Assembly: GCF_023330665.1 (NCBI RefSeq)
Contig: NZ_CP097127.1
Coordinates: 1,550,001-1,614,000, forward strand
Source of the DNA: Conexibacter sp. S30A1
Lineage (GTDB): Bacteria > Actinomycetota > Thermoleophilia > Solirubrobacterales > Solirubrobacteraceae
DNA length: 64,000 nt
Direction: 5' to 3'
Shown here: positions 54,659 through 63,527 of the stretch, in pieces
Numbering within the stretch: the stretch's first letter is position 1
Layout: every line of letters begins with the position of its first letter
The notes under the pieces: model-generated
What the model saw: only the letters and a program-made list of their open reading frames with translations
Told to the model about the DNA's origin: nothing
Database searches by the model: none
Position numbers and translations under genes: made by a program

Positions 54659-55840
54659 TCAACCGACGGTGTCTCTCCAGCCGGCGTTGACCTTGAATGC
54701 TTGGGCGACAAGCTGTGCGTCCTCGGCGCGCGGCGCGTAGTGCAGGTAGCGCATCGTTGTCTGGATGTCGGCGTGCCCCATCCATTCCTGCACCCGGCGT
54801 ATGTCGGCGGTGGCGATCATCCTTGTTCCGAAGGTGTGGCGAAGGTCATGGAAGCGCAACGGCCTCAGCCCAGCGACGCCAAGAGCCGTCTTGTAGCGGC
54901 GGCGCAGCGCGGAGCCGTCGAGGTGCCCGCCGGTCTCGCCCGCAAACACCAGATCGTCATCACTGACCCAGTGCTCCCGCTTGCCGAGCTGCGCCAGCGC
55001 TGAAGCGACATCCGGGGCCATCGGAACGGCACGGACCTTCCCGGACTTTGGTGTGGTCAGCGCACCACGGGCGTAACTGGCGTGCACGCGGATCGCGGAC
55101 CCGGTGAAGTCCACGTCCCGCCAGCACAACGCGATCAGCTCCCCCATCCGCAGCCCCGTGAACGCCGCCGTGAGGTAGAGCGCCGCGTCCTGCTCACTCG
55201 CCGAGGCTCTGACCAACGCCCAGATCTCCTCGGGTGAGAACACCTGGATCTCCGCGCCCCGCGTCAACGGCGGCTTCTCCACCTCAGCTGCAGCGTTAGA
55301 GTCAAGCCCCCACACCTTACGAGCACGCCTCAATACCCCGTGGAGCACAACCAAGTACTTGCGCCTCGAACTCGCCGCCCCACCAAGCGACCCGAGCCAC
55401 CGCTCGATCACCCCGGTCGTGACCGCCTCAACCGCCAACCCGCCAAACGCCGGCACCAGCTGCCCTGAGACGATCCAACGGTACCCAGCCAGCGTTGAGG
55501 GCTTGCGCTGGCGATCAACCTCGACGTAGCGCAACCATTCAGCAGCCGCCTGCTCGAACATCACGCCCGTCCGCGTCTGGGCTTGAAGCTCACCGCGTGC
55601 CGCCTCGTGCAGAACCTCACGCAACCACTCCTCCGCCAGACGCTTGGTGTAGAAGCCGTCAAACGGACGCCCACGCTGGGTCCAGGCAGGGCCGATCTTC
55701 TTCTGCACCTGCGTGCCGTCTGGCATCCGGTACTTCGCATACCAGACCGGCCCGCGGGCGCGCTCTACCCGGAAGACATGTCCCGAAACCGGCTTGCCCG
55801 CGGCCACCATGTCGCAAATCTTACGACTTCCTTGGGACAT
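54659..55840 (-). CDS. Tyrosine site-specific integrase of the tRNA-Thr island
   Basis: A 393-residue phage-type integrase. An N-terminal SAM-like DNA-binding region (about 85-170: FEQAAAEWLRYVEVDRQRKPSTL) precedes the catalytic domain. The active-site residues are Arg in TGLRMGELIAL, His-x-x-Arg in FHDLRHTFGT, His in WMGHADIQTT and the nucleophile Tyr in RYLHYAP. The gene ends 71 bp from the 3' end of tRNA-Thr and points away from it, the usual layout for an element integrated at a tRNA 3' end. It thus marks the right boundary of the accessory region. Confidence 0.9.
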   Translation of the reverse strand: MSQGSRKICDMVAAGKPVSGHVFRVERARGPVWYAKYRMPDGTQVQKKIGPAWTQRGRPFDGFYTKRLAEEWLREVLHEAARGELQAQTRTGVMFEQAAAEWLRYVEVDRQRKPSTLAGYRWIVSGQLVPAFGGLAVEAVTTGVIERWLGSLGGAASSRRKYLVVLHGVLRRARKVWGLDSNAAAEVEKPPLTRGAEIQVFSPEEIWALVRASASEQDAALYLTAAFTGLRMGELIALCWRDVDFTGSAIRVHASYARGALTTPKSGKVRAVPMAPDVASALAQLGKREHWVSDDDLVFAGETGGHLDGSALRRRYKTALGVAGLRPLRFHDLRHTFGTRMIATADIRRVQEWMGHADIQTTMRYLHYAPRAEDAQLVAQAFKVNAGWRDTVG

Positions 55841-55911
55841 ATTCGGGACATATTCGCCCGAGCCGTCCTTGTCACAAACTACGAAAGTGCTCGTTTACAG
55901 GCTTTTTGTCA

Positions 55912-55984
55912 AGCCCGCTGTCGGACTCGAACCGACAACCGCCTCATTACAAGTGAGGTGCGCTACCAATTGCGCCAAGCGGGC
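55912..55984 (-). tRNA. tRNA-Thr (anticodon TGT)
   Basis: A 73-nt cloverleaf on the minus strand: acceptor GCCCGCT/AGCGGGC, D-stem GCGC/GCGC, anticodon stem CCTCA/TGAGG with loop CTTGTAA, T-stem GTCGG/CCGAC with TTCGAGT. All stems pair perfectly, the discriminator is U, and CCA is not encoded. It is the likely attB of the adjacent integrase. A tRNA-Thr near sigH is common in Gram-positive genomes ahead of rpmG-secE-nusG. Confidence 0.95.
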
Positions 55985-55992
55985 TGGAGCGC

Positions 55993-56281
55993 TCAGTTTG
56001 GCACGGGCGGCGTCAGTGCCACAGTCGCGGCCCGCAGGCCGCGACGCCGCGGCCGCCAGACGCGCAGATACTGCGCAAGCAGATAGGAGCCGAGCGCGGT
56101 CGCCACCGCCCCCGCCTGCGCGGCAACCGTCTGGACGTTGGCGGACAGCGAGAACCACTGCCCCAGCCAACCCGGCCAGTGGCCGGTCGTCGTGCCGCCG
56201 ATCCAGCCCGCCAGCTGCATCTCCTGCACCTCCTCACCGACCATCACGAACAGCACCACCCGGAGCAGCGCCAGCCAGACC
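55993..56281 (-). pseudogene. FTR1-type iron permease, C-terminal fragment
   Basis: About 95 codons encode LRVVLFVMVGEEVQEMQLAGWIG, then WLGQWFSLSANVQTVAAQ and ALGSYLLAQYL. The GEEVQEMQ motif and the final membrane segment resemble the end of FTR1/EfeU-type iron permeases; the match is by recall. A stop precedes the fragment in frame (around 56282), and the N-terminal membrane segments are missing. It sits between tRNA-Thr and an iron-box-like site, so it looks like a deleted iron-uptake gene. Confidence 0.5.
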
Positions 56282-56425
56282 TAGAAGCGCACTCTCTGGG
56301 TCCGCCGCCGGTACGCCGCGGAACGCGCTCTGTCTGTCTGCACGGGCTGGGCGGATGGGGAACCTGTGGCGCTACCTAGTCCGACTGCGTCAGTCGGAAT
56401 GAGTGCCGGCAGAACGTAGCACGAC

Positions 56426-56439
56426 TTAGGGTGCCCTAA
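56426..56439. promoter_or_regulatory. IdeR/DtxR-like iron box candidate
   Basis: TTAGG-N4-CCTAA, the core of the actinobacterial iron-regulator consensus, with perfectly complementary arms extended to TTAGGG/CCCTAA. It is about 145 bp upstream of the permease fragment and 47 bp upstream of the PHP gene. Iron-dependent control of the former permease is a reasonable inference. The site is short, so chance occurrence is possible. Confidence 0.5.
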
Positions 56440-56486
56440 TAGAGTGCACACGCCCACCCCAGCTCCGATGCACTACGGTCGCACTG

Positions 56487-57407
56487 ATGAGGCCCTCACG
56501 CGAAACAGCCCCGGCGCTAGCCGATCCCGGCGCGCCGACACAACGTTTCGATCTGCAGTCACACTCGACCTACTCCGACGGCGAGCTTGCCCCGGCACAG
56601 GTGGTCGGCCTAGCCGCGAGCGCGGGGATCGGGCTACTGGCGCTCACCGACCACGACACCGTCGCCGGCCTGGCCCAGGCGGCAGCCGCCGCAGGTGACC
56701 ACGGCCTTGAGCTGCTGACCGGCGTAGAGATCTCCGTGCTCGACACGGCCGGCCCCGATCTGCACGTCTGCGGTTACGGCATCGACCCGGAGCACGCGCA
56801 GCTGCTGGCGCAACTCGCGCGCTCGCGGGAGGATCGAACACGGCGGACCGAACGCATGTGTGAAGCCGTCGAGCGATCCGGCTGGCGGCTTGACCGCAGC
56901 GGCATCGACGCTCGACGCGCCACCGGCGCGAGCGTCGGACGCCCGCACCTTGCGCAGGCGGTCTTCAGCGATCCGGCCAACTCGGCCCGCCTGGCCCGCG
57001 AAGGGCTGCGCAGCGCGACGGACTTTCTGGTCGCCTACCTGGTGGAAGGAAAACCCGCATACGTGCCACGCGCCGCGCCGTCCGTGGCCGAGGCGATAGA
57101 TGTACTACACGCCGCCGGCGGTCTCGCCGTCTGGGCACATCCGTTCTGGGACCTCGCAACCGCAGACCAGGTCAGCTCGACCCTGAGACGCTTCGCCGGG
57201 CTTGGCCTCGACGGCGTCGAGGCCTTTTATCTCACCCACAGCCGTGTGCAGACCGAGCTGCTGGTACGTGAAGCCGCGTCGCTCGGTCTGCTCACCACCG
57301 GTTCATCTGACTTCCACGGGCCCCACCACCCGCTGTTTCACCGCTTCGGCGCGTTCCCGACCTACGGCCTGCGGCCCGATCTCGGAGCCCTCTGGGCTCA
57401 GAGCTAG
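56487..57407 (+). CDS. PHP-domain phosphoesterase (3',5'-nucleoside bisphosphate phosphatase-like)
   Basis: A 306-residue metal-dependent phosphoesterase. FDLQSHSTYSDGELAP (about 21-36) is PHP motif I, ALTDHDTVAG motif II, GVEIS motif III, and TTGSSDFHGPHHPLF the C-terminal metal-binding motif. The YciV/RnaAM-type subgroup hydrolyses 3',5'-nucleoside bisphosphates or trims RNA ends. Its stop overlaps that of sigH by four bases (convergent). Confidence 0.85.
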   Translation: MRPSRETAPALADPGAPTQRFDLQSHSTYSDGELAPAQVVGLAASAGIGLLALTDHDTVAGLAQAAAAAGDHGLELLTGVEISVLDTAGPDLHVCGYGIDPEHAQLLAQLARSREDRTRRTERMCEAVERSGWRLDRSGIDARRATGASVGRPHLAQAVFSDPANSARLAREGLRSATDFLVAYLVEGKPAYVPRAAPSVAEAIDVLHAAGGLAVWAHPFWDLATADQVSSTLRRFAGLGLDGVEAFYLTHSRVQTELLVREAASLGLLTTGSSDFHGPHHPLFHRFGAFPTYGLRPDLGALWAQS

Positions 57408-58054
57408 GCCGCCACAGCACGTTCGCTGAGGTGGTTTCCGATCTTGCGCTTGACGCGCTGTAGAGCGTTGTCAACCGTCTTGCACTCACAACCGAGCCGC
57501 TTGCCGATCTCCTCGTATGAGCGCCCATCCAAGTACAGCGACAGGACGCGCGATTCGAGCTCCGATAGGGCGGTGGAGATGCAGCCCACGAGCGCGCGCA
57601 GTTCCTCGGAGCTGATCACCTGGTTGACCGGGTCATGCACCGGGGACCCGGCGATCATCTCATCGAGCGTAGGCTCGCTGTCGGCGCCCGTGCTCACCGG
57701 CGTGCTTGAGAAGGAGATGTACTGGTTGAGCGGTGCATGCTTATTGCGCGTCGCCGTCTTGACGGCGGTGATGATCTGACGAGTGATGCAGAGCTCAGCG
57801 AAGCTGCGGAAGCTCGACTCACGGTCGCTGCGGTAGTCACGAATCGCCTTGTAGAGGCCGACGAGCCCCTCCTGGATCAGATCCTCGGAGTCTCCGCCGA
57901 CCAGAAAGTAGGACGACGCCTTGAGCCTCACGAAGCGGTAGTACCGGCGCACCAGCCGGTCATAGGCGTCGTCGCTTCCGGCCTTCGCGAGCGCTATGAG
58001 ATAACTATCCTCAACCTGTAGCTGAGGCTTGGGGTTTGCTGAGATTCGAGCCAC
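57404..58054 (-). CDS. sigH: RNA polymerase sigma factor, SigH (sigma-30) type
   Basis: A 216-residue sigma-70-family factor. Region 2 includes DSYLIALAKAGSDDAYDRLV and GGDSEDLIQEGLVGLYKAIRDY; region 4 has YEEIGKRLGCECKTVDNALQRVKRKIG with the HTH. The set and length match the SigH subgroup near rlmB and secE in Gram-positive bacteria. The GTG at 58054 has AAAGGA upstream and gives the family length; the frame is open to 58183. No anti-sigma factor gene is adjacent. The 125-255 bp upstream region is AT-richer and likely holds its promoter. Confidence 0.85.
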   Translation of the reverse strand: MARISANPKPQLQVEDSYLIALAKAGSDDAYDRLVRRYYRFVRLKASSYFLVGGDSEDLIQEGLVGLYKAIRDYRSDRESSFRSFAELCITRQIITAVKTATRNKHAPLNQYISFSSTPVSTGADSEPTLDEMIAGSPVHDPVNQVISSEELRALVGCISTALSELESRVLSLYLDGRSYEEIGKRLGCECKTVDNALQRVKRKIGNHLSERAVAA

Positions 58055-58309
58055 GGCGGTGCGTTCCTTTGGATGCGCCAGAGAAACCCAAGACGGGCCT
58101 CGGCGGTTGGAATTGCGTGGCGCGTCACCTCCCCTGGCGCCGCTACCTATCAGATTGTCCAGCCGGATGATGAGCTCTCCCAAGACATCATCCCCTCTTC
58201 ATATCTAAAGCTTGAGTTGACACTCATGCTTTCGCTCAGGTTCGCATAACGTTGCTCGCCTGTCAAGGGCACGGGTCAAGTTGACGCTGGCGGGCGGCTC
58301 GGCGAGGAG

Positions 58310-59005
58310 TCAGACGCCTGCCGCGCAAGCCGCGTAGAGCAGCACCGCGGCGGCGGCACCGACGCTCAGCGAGTCGATGCGTCCGCGCAGCGGCAGCGAG
58401 ATCAGCGCGTCACAGCTGGCCGCCACACGTGGTCGCAGCCCACGGCCCTCCGATCCCATGACGAGCACGATCGGCCCGCTTAGGTCGACGGCTCGATAGT
58501 CGAGGCCTGCCTCGCCGGCCGCACCGTAGCACCAGAAGCCGGCGTTCTTGGCCGCGAGCAGAAAGTCTGTGAGGTTGCGCACCTGCGCCACCGCAAGATG
58601 TTCAACCGCCCCCGCCGACGCCTTGCAGACAGCGGCTGTCACCTCGACGGAGCGGCGCTCGGGCAAGACCACGCCGAGCGCCCCGGCGCACTCGGCAGAG
58701 CGGCAGATGGAGCCGAGGTTCTGGGGGTCTTGGACCTGATCCAGGGCCACGACGACACCCGGACCGGCGCTGAGCAGCTCCTCTGCGGCTGCGTAGCGAT
58801 ATGCCGATACCTCGGCGCAAACGCCCTGGTGGCCCTCTGAGCCCGCCCTCAGCGTGATCTCCTGGGTGGTCTGCGTGATGACCGGCACACCGGCCCGCTC
58901 GATCCACGGCTCCCGAGCCGCGCTGGCGGTGGCCCAGATCGTGACAACGCTGCGCGGGCCGCGCAGCGCCTCATGTACAGGATTGCGCCCGTAGACGATC
59001 ATCAC
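58310..59005 (-). CDS. rlmB: 23S rRNA (guanosine-2'-O-)-methyltransferase RlmB
   Basis: A 231-residue SPOUT methyltransferase. The N-terminal substrate-binding part starts VYGRNPVHEALRG. The knot region has DQVQDPQNLGSICRSAECAGA, LVMGSEGRGLRP and LPLRGRIDSLSVGAAAAVLLY. RlmB 2'-O-methylates a guanosine of 23S rRNA (G2251 in E. coli numbering). It overlaps the cysS stop by ATGA. Gene order with cysS is conserved in actinobacteria. Confidence 0.92.
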   Translation of the reverse strand: MMIVYGRNPVHEALRGPRSVVTIWATASAAREPWIERAGVPVITQTTQEITLRAGSEGHQGVCAEVSAYRYAAAEELLSAGPGVVVALDQVQDPQNLGSICRSAECAGALGVVLPERRSVEVTAAVCKASAGAVEHLAVAQVRNLTDFLLAAKNAGFWCYGAAGEAGLDYRAVDLSGPIVLVMGSEGRGLRPRVAASCDALISLPLRGRIDSLSVGAAAAVLLYAACAAGV

Positions 59006-60354
59006 AGCGAAACGAGCGACGACCCGTCCGGCCCGTCACGGATCTCCCAGCCCAGCTCACCGAGCTCGTCACGCAGGCGGTCTGCGAGCGCCCAGTCACG
59101 TTCAGCGCGGGCGTGATCACGTTGATCAAGCAATTGCAGCGCGCGCGGCGGTGGTGCTGGCTGCGCGCCACCATCGAGCAGATTCCCGAGGCCGAGCACG
59201 CCCAGCATCTCGCGCAGGTCGCTGTCACCCACGGGGTCCTCTGAGCGGTTCGCGAGCCTCACCCACTCAAACACGCTGGCCAGCGCCCGAGCTGTGTTGA
59301 AGTCCTCCGCCAGAGCATCAAAGAACTCCTTGTGAAGCGGCCCTGACCACGCCGGTGAGTTCCCGGCCTGCAGCCGTCGCGCCAACTCCCGGATACGCTT
59401 CACGCTCGTGCGGGCGGCCACCAGGCTCTGGTGGTCGAACTCGATCGGCTGGCGGTAGTGCCCGGAGCAGAAGTAGACCAGCAGCGCGTCACGGCCGTAG
59501 GTGTCGAGCGCCTGGTGCAGCAGAAACGTGTTACCGACCGACTTTGACATTTTCTCGCTGTCGAGGCGGACCATGCCGTTGTGCATCCAGAGCCGCGTGA
59601 GCGGCTGGCCGCGAGCAGCACGTGTCTGCGCGGCCTCGTTCTCGTGATGGGGAAAGACGAGGTCGGAACCGCCACCGTGGACCTCGAATCCGGCACCCAG
59701 CAGCCGCTCGGCCATGGCTGAGCATTCGATGTGCCAACCCGGCCGACCGCTCCCCCACGGGGACTCCCAGTGTGTGTCCTCGCCAGCTTTGCGCGCCTTC
59801 CAGAGCGCGAAGTCGACAGGATCGCGCTTGCGCGACGCAGCGTCACCGCTCTCGCCCTGATCCAGATCCTCCAGGCGTCGGTGAGAGAGCTCGCCGTATG
59901 CCGCATAGCTCGATACATAGAAGTACACATCACCATCAACCGCGTAGGCATGGCCTGATTCGATCAGCGTCGAGATCAGATCGATCATGTCCTCAACCGC
60001 CTCACTGGCCAGCGGCTCGTGGTCCGGCCGACCCAGGTCGAGCCTGTCGGTGTCCGCCACGTAGCGTGCGGTCATGGTCCGCGCCAGCTCCTGCGACGCC
60101 GTCCCCGCGGCCGCAGCGGCGGCGTAGATCTTGTCGTTGACGTCGGTTACGTTGGAGACCAAGGTGACCTCGTAGCCCTCGTGCACCAGAAAGCGCTTGA
60201 GCAGCGAGAAGACCACGAAAGGCCGTGCGTTGCCGACGTGTATTGGCCCATACACGGTCGGGCCACAGAAGTAGATGCCGACCTTGCCCGGCGTCCTGGT
60301 CTCGAGCGGTCTGACCGTCCCGCTCAGCGTGTCATGCAATCTAACCTCGCGCAT
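59002..60354 (-). CDS. cysS: Cysteinyl-tRNA synthetase
   Basis: A 450-residue class-I synthetase that charges tRNA-Cys. The HIGH-type motif is HVGN at residues 39-42, after Cys30 of the zinc site (YFCGPTVYGPIHVGN). GWHIECSAM carries further zinc ligands, and EKMSKSVGN is the KMSKS loop. The ATG at 60354 is preferred because the frame upstream runs into ispF. It is essential and is co-transcribed with ispF/ispD upstream. Confidence 0.94.
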   Translation of the reverse strand: MREVRLHDTLSGTVRPLETRTPGKVGIYFCGPTVYGPIHVGNARPFVVFSLLKRFLVHEGYEVTLVSNVTDVNDKIYAAAAAAGTASQELARTMTARYVADTDRLDLGRPDHEPLASEAVEDMIDLISTLIESGHAYAVDGDVYFYVSSYAAYGELSHRRLEDLDQGESGDAASRKRDPVDFALWKARKAGEDTHWESPWGSGRPGWHIECSAMAERLLGAGFEVHGGGSDLVFPHHENEAAQTRAARGQPLTRLWMHNGMVRLDSEKMSKSVGNTFLLHQALDTYGRDALLVYFCSGHYRQPIEFDHQSLVAARTSVKRIRELARRLQAGNSPAWSGPLHKEFFDALAEDFNTARALASVFEWVRLANRSEDPVGDSDLREMLGVLGLGNLLDGGAQPAPPPRALQLLDQRDHARAERDWALADRLRDELGELGWEIRDGPDGSSLVSL

Positions 60355-60364
60355 AGGCCAGAAG

Positions 60365-60865
60365 TTAGACGCTGGAAGTTTGACTGTCCGGCCGGGACAC
60401 GGTCGCGATCGCCAGTGCGGCGGCACCTTCGAGTCTGCCGATGAAGCCCATGCCCTCGCCTCGCGTCGCCTTCACGTTGAGCTGGTGCGCACCCACGTTG
60501 AGCGCTCCGCGCAGGCGTTCATGGATCGCGGCCTTGAACGGAGCCAGTTTCGGCTGCTCGATCACGACGGTCGCGTCGACGTGCTCGATCGTGCAGCCGC
60601 GCTCGGTCAACAGGCTGACCGTCGCGACCAGCAGCGCGATCGAATCAGCATCCCGGAAGCGCTCGTCGGTGTCGGGAAAGTGCTCCCCAATGTCGCCAAG
60701 CGCCGCCGCGCCTAGCAGCGCATCGATGATCGCGTGCGTAAGCACATCCGCGTCGGAGTGGCCGAGCAGTCCGGTCGAGTGCGGGATCCGAACACCCCCA
60801 ATCACCAGTGGCCGTCCCGCGACGAGACGATGGCAGTCATACCCCATACCGGTCGCCACGCTCAC
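60365..60865 (-). CDS. ispF: 2-C-methyl-D-erythritol 2,4-cyclodiphosphate synthase
   Basis: A 166-residue isoprenoid (MEP) pathway enzyme. GMGYDCHRL gives the Asp-x-His metal site, LLGHSDADVLTHAIIDALLGAAALGDIGEHFPDTD follows in the usual order (quoted only in outline), and KATRGEGMGFIGR is the C-terminal motif. The GYDCHRL variant replaces the common GFDVH. ATGA overlap with ispD makes the two one translational unit. Confidence 0.94.
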   Translation of the reverse strand: MSVATGMGYDCHRLVAGRPLVIGGVRIPHSTGLLGHSDADVLTHAIIDALLGAAALGDIGEHFPDTDERFRDADSIALLVATVSLLTERGCTIEHVDATVVIEQPKLAPFKAAIHERLRGALNVGAHQLNVKATRGEGMGFIGRLEGAAALAIATVSRPDSQTSSV

Positions 60866-61551
60866 TGCGCCACTCCACGCTCACTGAGCAGTAGCTCTGC
60901 CAGGCGCAGATCGAGTGCCGTGGTGACCTTGAAGTTCTCTGCATGCACCGGCAGCACCACGACTGTGCCGCCGAGCCGCTCAACCAGCCAAGCGTCATCG
61001 GTTGCGGCTGTGATCAGCTCAACCGGAGCCTGCAGGGCCACGTCCAGCGTCCGGCGTCGGAACACCTGGGGCGTCTGTGCGGCCCACAACAACGAGCGGT
61101 CAAGCGTGCGCTCGACCGCTCGACCGGAGCCGCTGACCTGCTTGATCGTGTCGCCGACAGCCACCGCCGCGACGATCGCGTCGGAGCCTGTGCGGGCGAG
61201 CTCGCTAACCGCCAGCGCAAACAGTTCGGGCGTTGCCAGCGGCCGCGCCGCATCGTGCACGACCACAACCTCGGCATCAGACCTCGCAGCCGCCAGCGCT
61301 GCCCGCACCGACTCTGAGCGGGTGCTGCCGCCGGCCACGGCAAGCACGCCCTCAGGCGCCGCATCGAGCCTGTCCGCGGGTAGAGCGACCACGATCTCAT
61401 CCACGCACGAGACCTGCTGCAGCGCAACCACACTCCACTCCAGCATGGGACGGCCAGCGAGCTGGACCAGCGCCTTCGGCCCGCCATATCCGAGCCGCTC
61501 GCCGCGTCCAGCGCCCACCACCAGCGCGAGCGCGCGAGCCTCACCGCTCAC
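60862..61551 (-). CDS. ispD: 2-C-methyl-D-erythritol 4-phosphate cytidylyltransferase
   Basis: A 229-residue CTP-dependent transferase of the MEP pathway. VVGAGRGERLGYGGPKALVQLAGRP is the nucleotide-binding start (about 12-36), VVVHDAARPLATPEL the catalytic strand, and WAAQTPQVF the late motif. It acts three steps before IspF (IspD, IspE, IspF). It starts 13 bp after carD on the same strand. Confidence 0.94.
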   Translation of the reverse strand: MSGEARALALVVGAGRGERLGYGGPKALVQLAGRPMLEWSVVALQQVSCVDEIVVALPADRLDAAPEGVLAVAGGSTRSESVRAALAAARSDAEVVVVHDAARPLATPELFALAVSELARTGSDAIVAAVAVGDTIKQVSGSGRAVERTLDRSLLWAAQTPQVFRRRTLDVALQAPVELITAATDDAWLVERLGGTVVVLPVHAENFKVTTALDLRLAELLLSERGVAQ

Positions 61552-61564
61552 CGAACGGCCCCAA

Positions 61565-62206
61565 TCACTCGTCGTCGGGCACAGCGACGTCCGTTGCGGC
61601 GTTTGCGACGCCGGTCAGAATGACGTCCGCAAGGTGGGCCTCGACCTGGACCTCGTCCATGTCAAGCGCGTACATGAGCTCCGACGCGAGCACCTGCCGG
61701 GCACGCATGTACATCTGCTTCTCGCCCGTTGAAAGTCCCTTCTGATGCTCCCTGATCGCCAGGTTGCGGACCACCTCGGCAAGCTCACAGACATCGCCGG
61801 TTTTGATCTTGTCGCGATTGTGCTTGACTCGCCGGCTCCAGGTGCCTGGCATCGCGGAGCCAGGTTCGGTCAGGATCTCCAGTACCCGTGCCAGTGTCTC
61901 CTCGCTGACGACCCGCCGCAGGCCGGCCAGGTGCGCGTTAGCGGTCGGCACCATCACCGTCATCTCGTTGTGCAGGATGCGGATCGTGAGGTACTCCCGC
62001 TCCTCCCCCAGGATCTGCTTGAGCTCCTTCTTGATGACGGTACCCGCACCGTGGTGCGGGTAGACGACGCAGTCGCCAACCGCAAACTCGATCTGCGTCA
62101 GCGACTCGATCTCTACCGTCTCGTAGTCGGATTCGCCCAGCCCATCGTGAACCGTGTCGGTAATGGTGTCCTCCTTGGCTCGTGCAGCGCTATCAGTTCG
62201 TGCCAC
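61565..62206 (-). CDS. carD: CarD-family RNA polymerase-binding regulator
   Basis: A 213-residue regulator. FAVGDCVVYPHHGAGTVIKKE is the Tudor-like RNA-polymerase-interacting domain, which here begins near residue 40 after an acidic N-terminal extension. RRVKHNRDKIKTGDVCELAEVVRNLA and ALDMDEVQVEAHL form the C-terminal helical DNA-binding part, which contacts the upstream edge of the promoter bubble. CarD stabilises open complexes at rRNA and other promoters. The extra 40 N-terminal residues exceed mycobacterial CarD (162 residues). Confidence 0.92.
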   Translation of the reverse strand: MARTDSAARAKEDTITDTVHDGLGESDYETVEIESLTQIEFAVGDCVVYPHHGAGTVIKKELKQILGEEREYLTIRILHNEMTVMVPTANAHLAGLRRVVSEETLARVLEILTEPGSAMPGTWSRRVKHNRDKIKTGDVCELAEVVRNLAIREHQKGLSTGEKQMYMRARQVLASELMYALDMDEVQVEAHLADVILTGVANAATDVAVPDDE

Positions 62207-62215
62207 AGAGCGTCG

Positions 62216-63271
62216 TCACGTCTGCAGATAGCGGTCGACGAGGTTGATCTCCTGCAACCGGCGAAGTCCCTCGCGAATGTCCTTGGCCCGAATCTCGCCC
62301 ACACCATCCACGGTCTCCAGGTCACCATCGGTGGCGGCCAGAAGCTCTTCGAGTCCACCGAAGGATTCGACGATACGCCTCACCACCAGCTTGGGCAGCC
62401 TTGGGATGCGCCCGAGAATTCTTATTCCGCGTGGCGATATGGCGTAGTCCAGGGTGTTGAGCTTACGGTCGTAGCCGAGCAACTCCGCCAGCCTGCCAAA
62501 GTCGAGCAGATCCTGATGCGGCAGATGCGCCAATTGGTCGAATGCGAGCGTGAAGGTCTCCTCGTCGTCATCCAACAGGTAGTCATGCACCAGCGCCGCC
62601 TTCTCGGCGCCCACGCCGACCATCGTCTCGTCAAGCTGCATCTCGATCAACCGGCCCTCGGTGCCAAGCTCGACGATGTAGCGCTCGATCTCCACAGCCA
62701 TGCGCATCACCAGCTCCGCGCGTTGCAGCACGGTCAGCACATCGTGGAGCGTGGCGCCGCCCTCAAACTCGAGCGCGGTCAGACGGGTGGAGACCTGGTC
62801 GAGGCGGCTGCGGTACTTGTCGAGCGTCGCCAACCCCTGGTTGGCTTTGGCCAGCACCACCGGGATGTCCGCAAGGATGTACTTGACGCCGTCCACGAAC
62901 AGGGACACGACCTTGCGGCGCTCGGAGATCGCGACAACAATCGCGTCGGTCTGCTTTGAGACGCGCTCGGCCGTGCGGTGGCGCGTGCCGGTCTCGAGCG
63001 TATGGATGGTTGGGTCCGGTGTCAGCTGGATGTTCGCATGTGCGATCTTGGTTGCGTTTGAGCTGAGCACGATCGCGCCGTCCATCTTCGCCAGCTCGTA
63101 AAGCAACGCGGGTGTGTAGTCAAGATCCAGCTTGACCCCGCCAGAGAACAGGAAGGCGAGATCCTCGGCGTCCCCAACCACGATCAGCCCCCCCGTCTGT
63201 GCGTGCAGGATGTTATCCAGCCCCTCCCGCAAAGCTGTTCCGGGCGCGACCATTTCAAGCGCCCGCACCAT
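62216..63271 (-). CDS. disA: DNA integrity scanning protein, diadenylate cyclase DisA
   Basis: A 351-residue c-di-AMP synthase. The DAC domain shows KMDGAIVLSS (DGA motif) and GTRHRTAERVSKQT (RHR motif). The middle helical domain and a C-terminal HhH region (VDGVGEIRAKDIREGL) bind branched DNA. The ATG at 63271 has AGGAG six bases upstream and agrees with the start of mycobacterial DisA. Two further upstream ATGs lack a ribosome site. radA, often its neighbour, is not seen. Confidence 0.93.
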   Translation of the reverse strand: MVRALEMVAPGTALREGLDNILHAQTGGLIVVGDAEDLAFLFSGGVKLDLDYTPALLYELAKMDGAIVLSSNATKIAHANIQLTPDPTIHTLETGTRHRTAERVSKQTDAIVVAISERRKVVSLFVDGVKYILADIPVVLAKANQGLATLDKYRSRLDQVSTRLTALEFEGGATLHDVLTVLQRAELVMRMAVEIERYIVELGTEGRLIEMQLDETMVGVGAEKAALVHDYLLDDDEETFTLAFDQLAHLPHQDLLDFGRLAELLGYDRKLNTLDYAISPRGIRILGRIPRLPKLVVRRIVESFGGLEELLAATDGDLETVDGVGEIRAKDIREGLRRLQEINLVDRYLQT

Positions 63272-63527
63272 CCGGGACTCCTGTCGCGAATCGAGCCCCT
63301 CTCTGGGCTCTTCCCCGGAACGTGAGGCCATGAGGAGGATTTTACGGACTGGTGCGGTAATCATGAAACCGGAGGCCGCGAAGGTTGCCGGCGCTGCGGC
63401 GCGGGCAGCTATCTAAGCTGCATGAGCGGGGGCACAGACTGTAGGGAGTACTGATGCTCACCGTCCCGAGATCGACATACCGCCACGGCAACACAGGCCG
63501 CCGCAGGCCCGGAAGGCTGGGCGTCGG

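Noticed and set aside
55912-55984. A second tRNA-Thr 3' end inside the window as the other attachment site
   Set aside because: No further copy of the GTCGG-TTCGAGT-CCGAC arm followed by AGCGGGC was found by eye.
58211-58226. HspR-type (HAIR) operator upstream of sigH
   Set aside because: CTTGAGT and ACTCA are separated by 4 bases, not the 7 of the HAIR consensus, and the right arm is incomplete.
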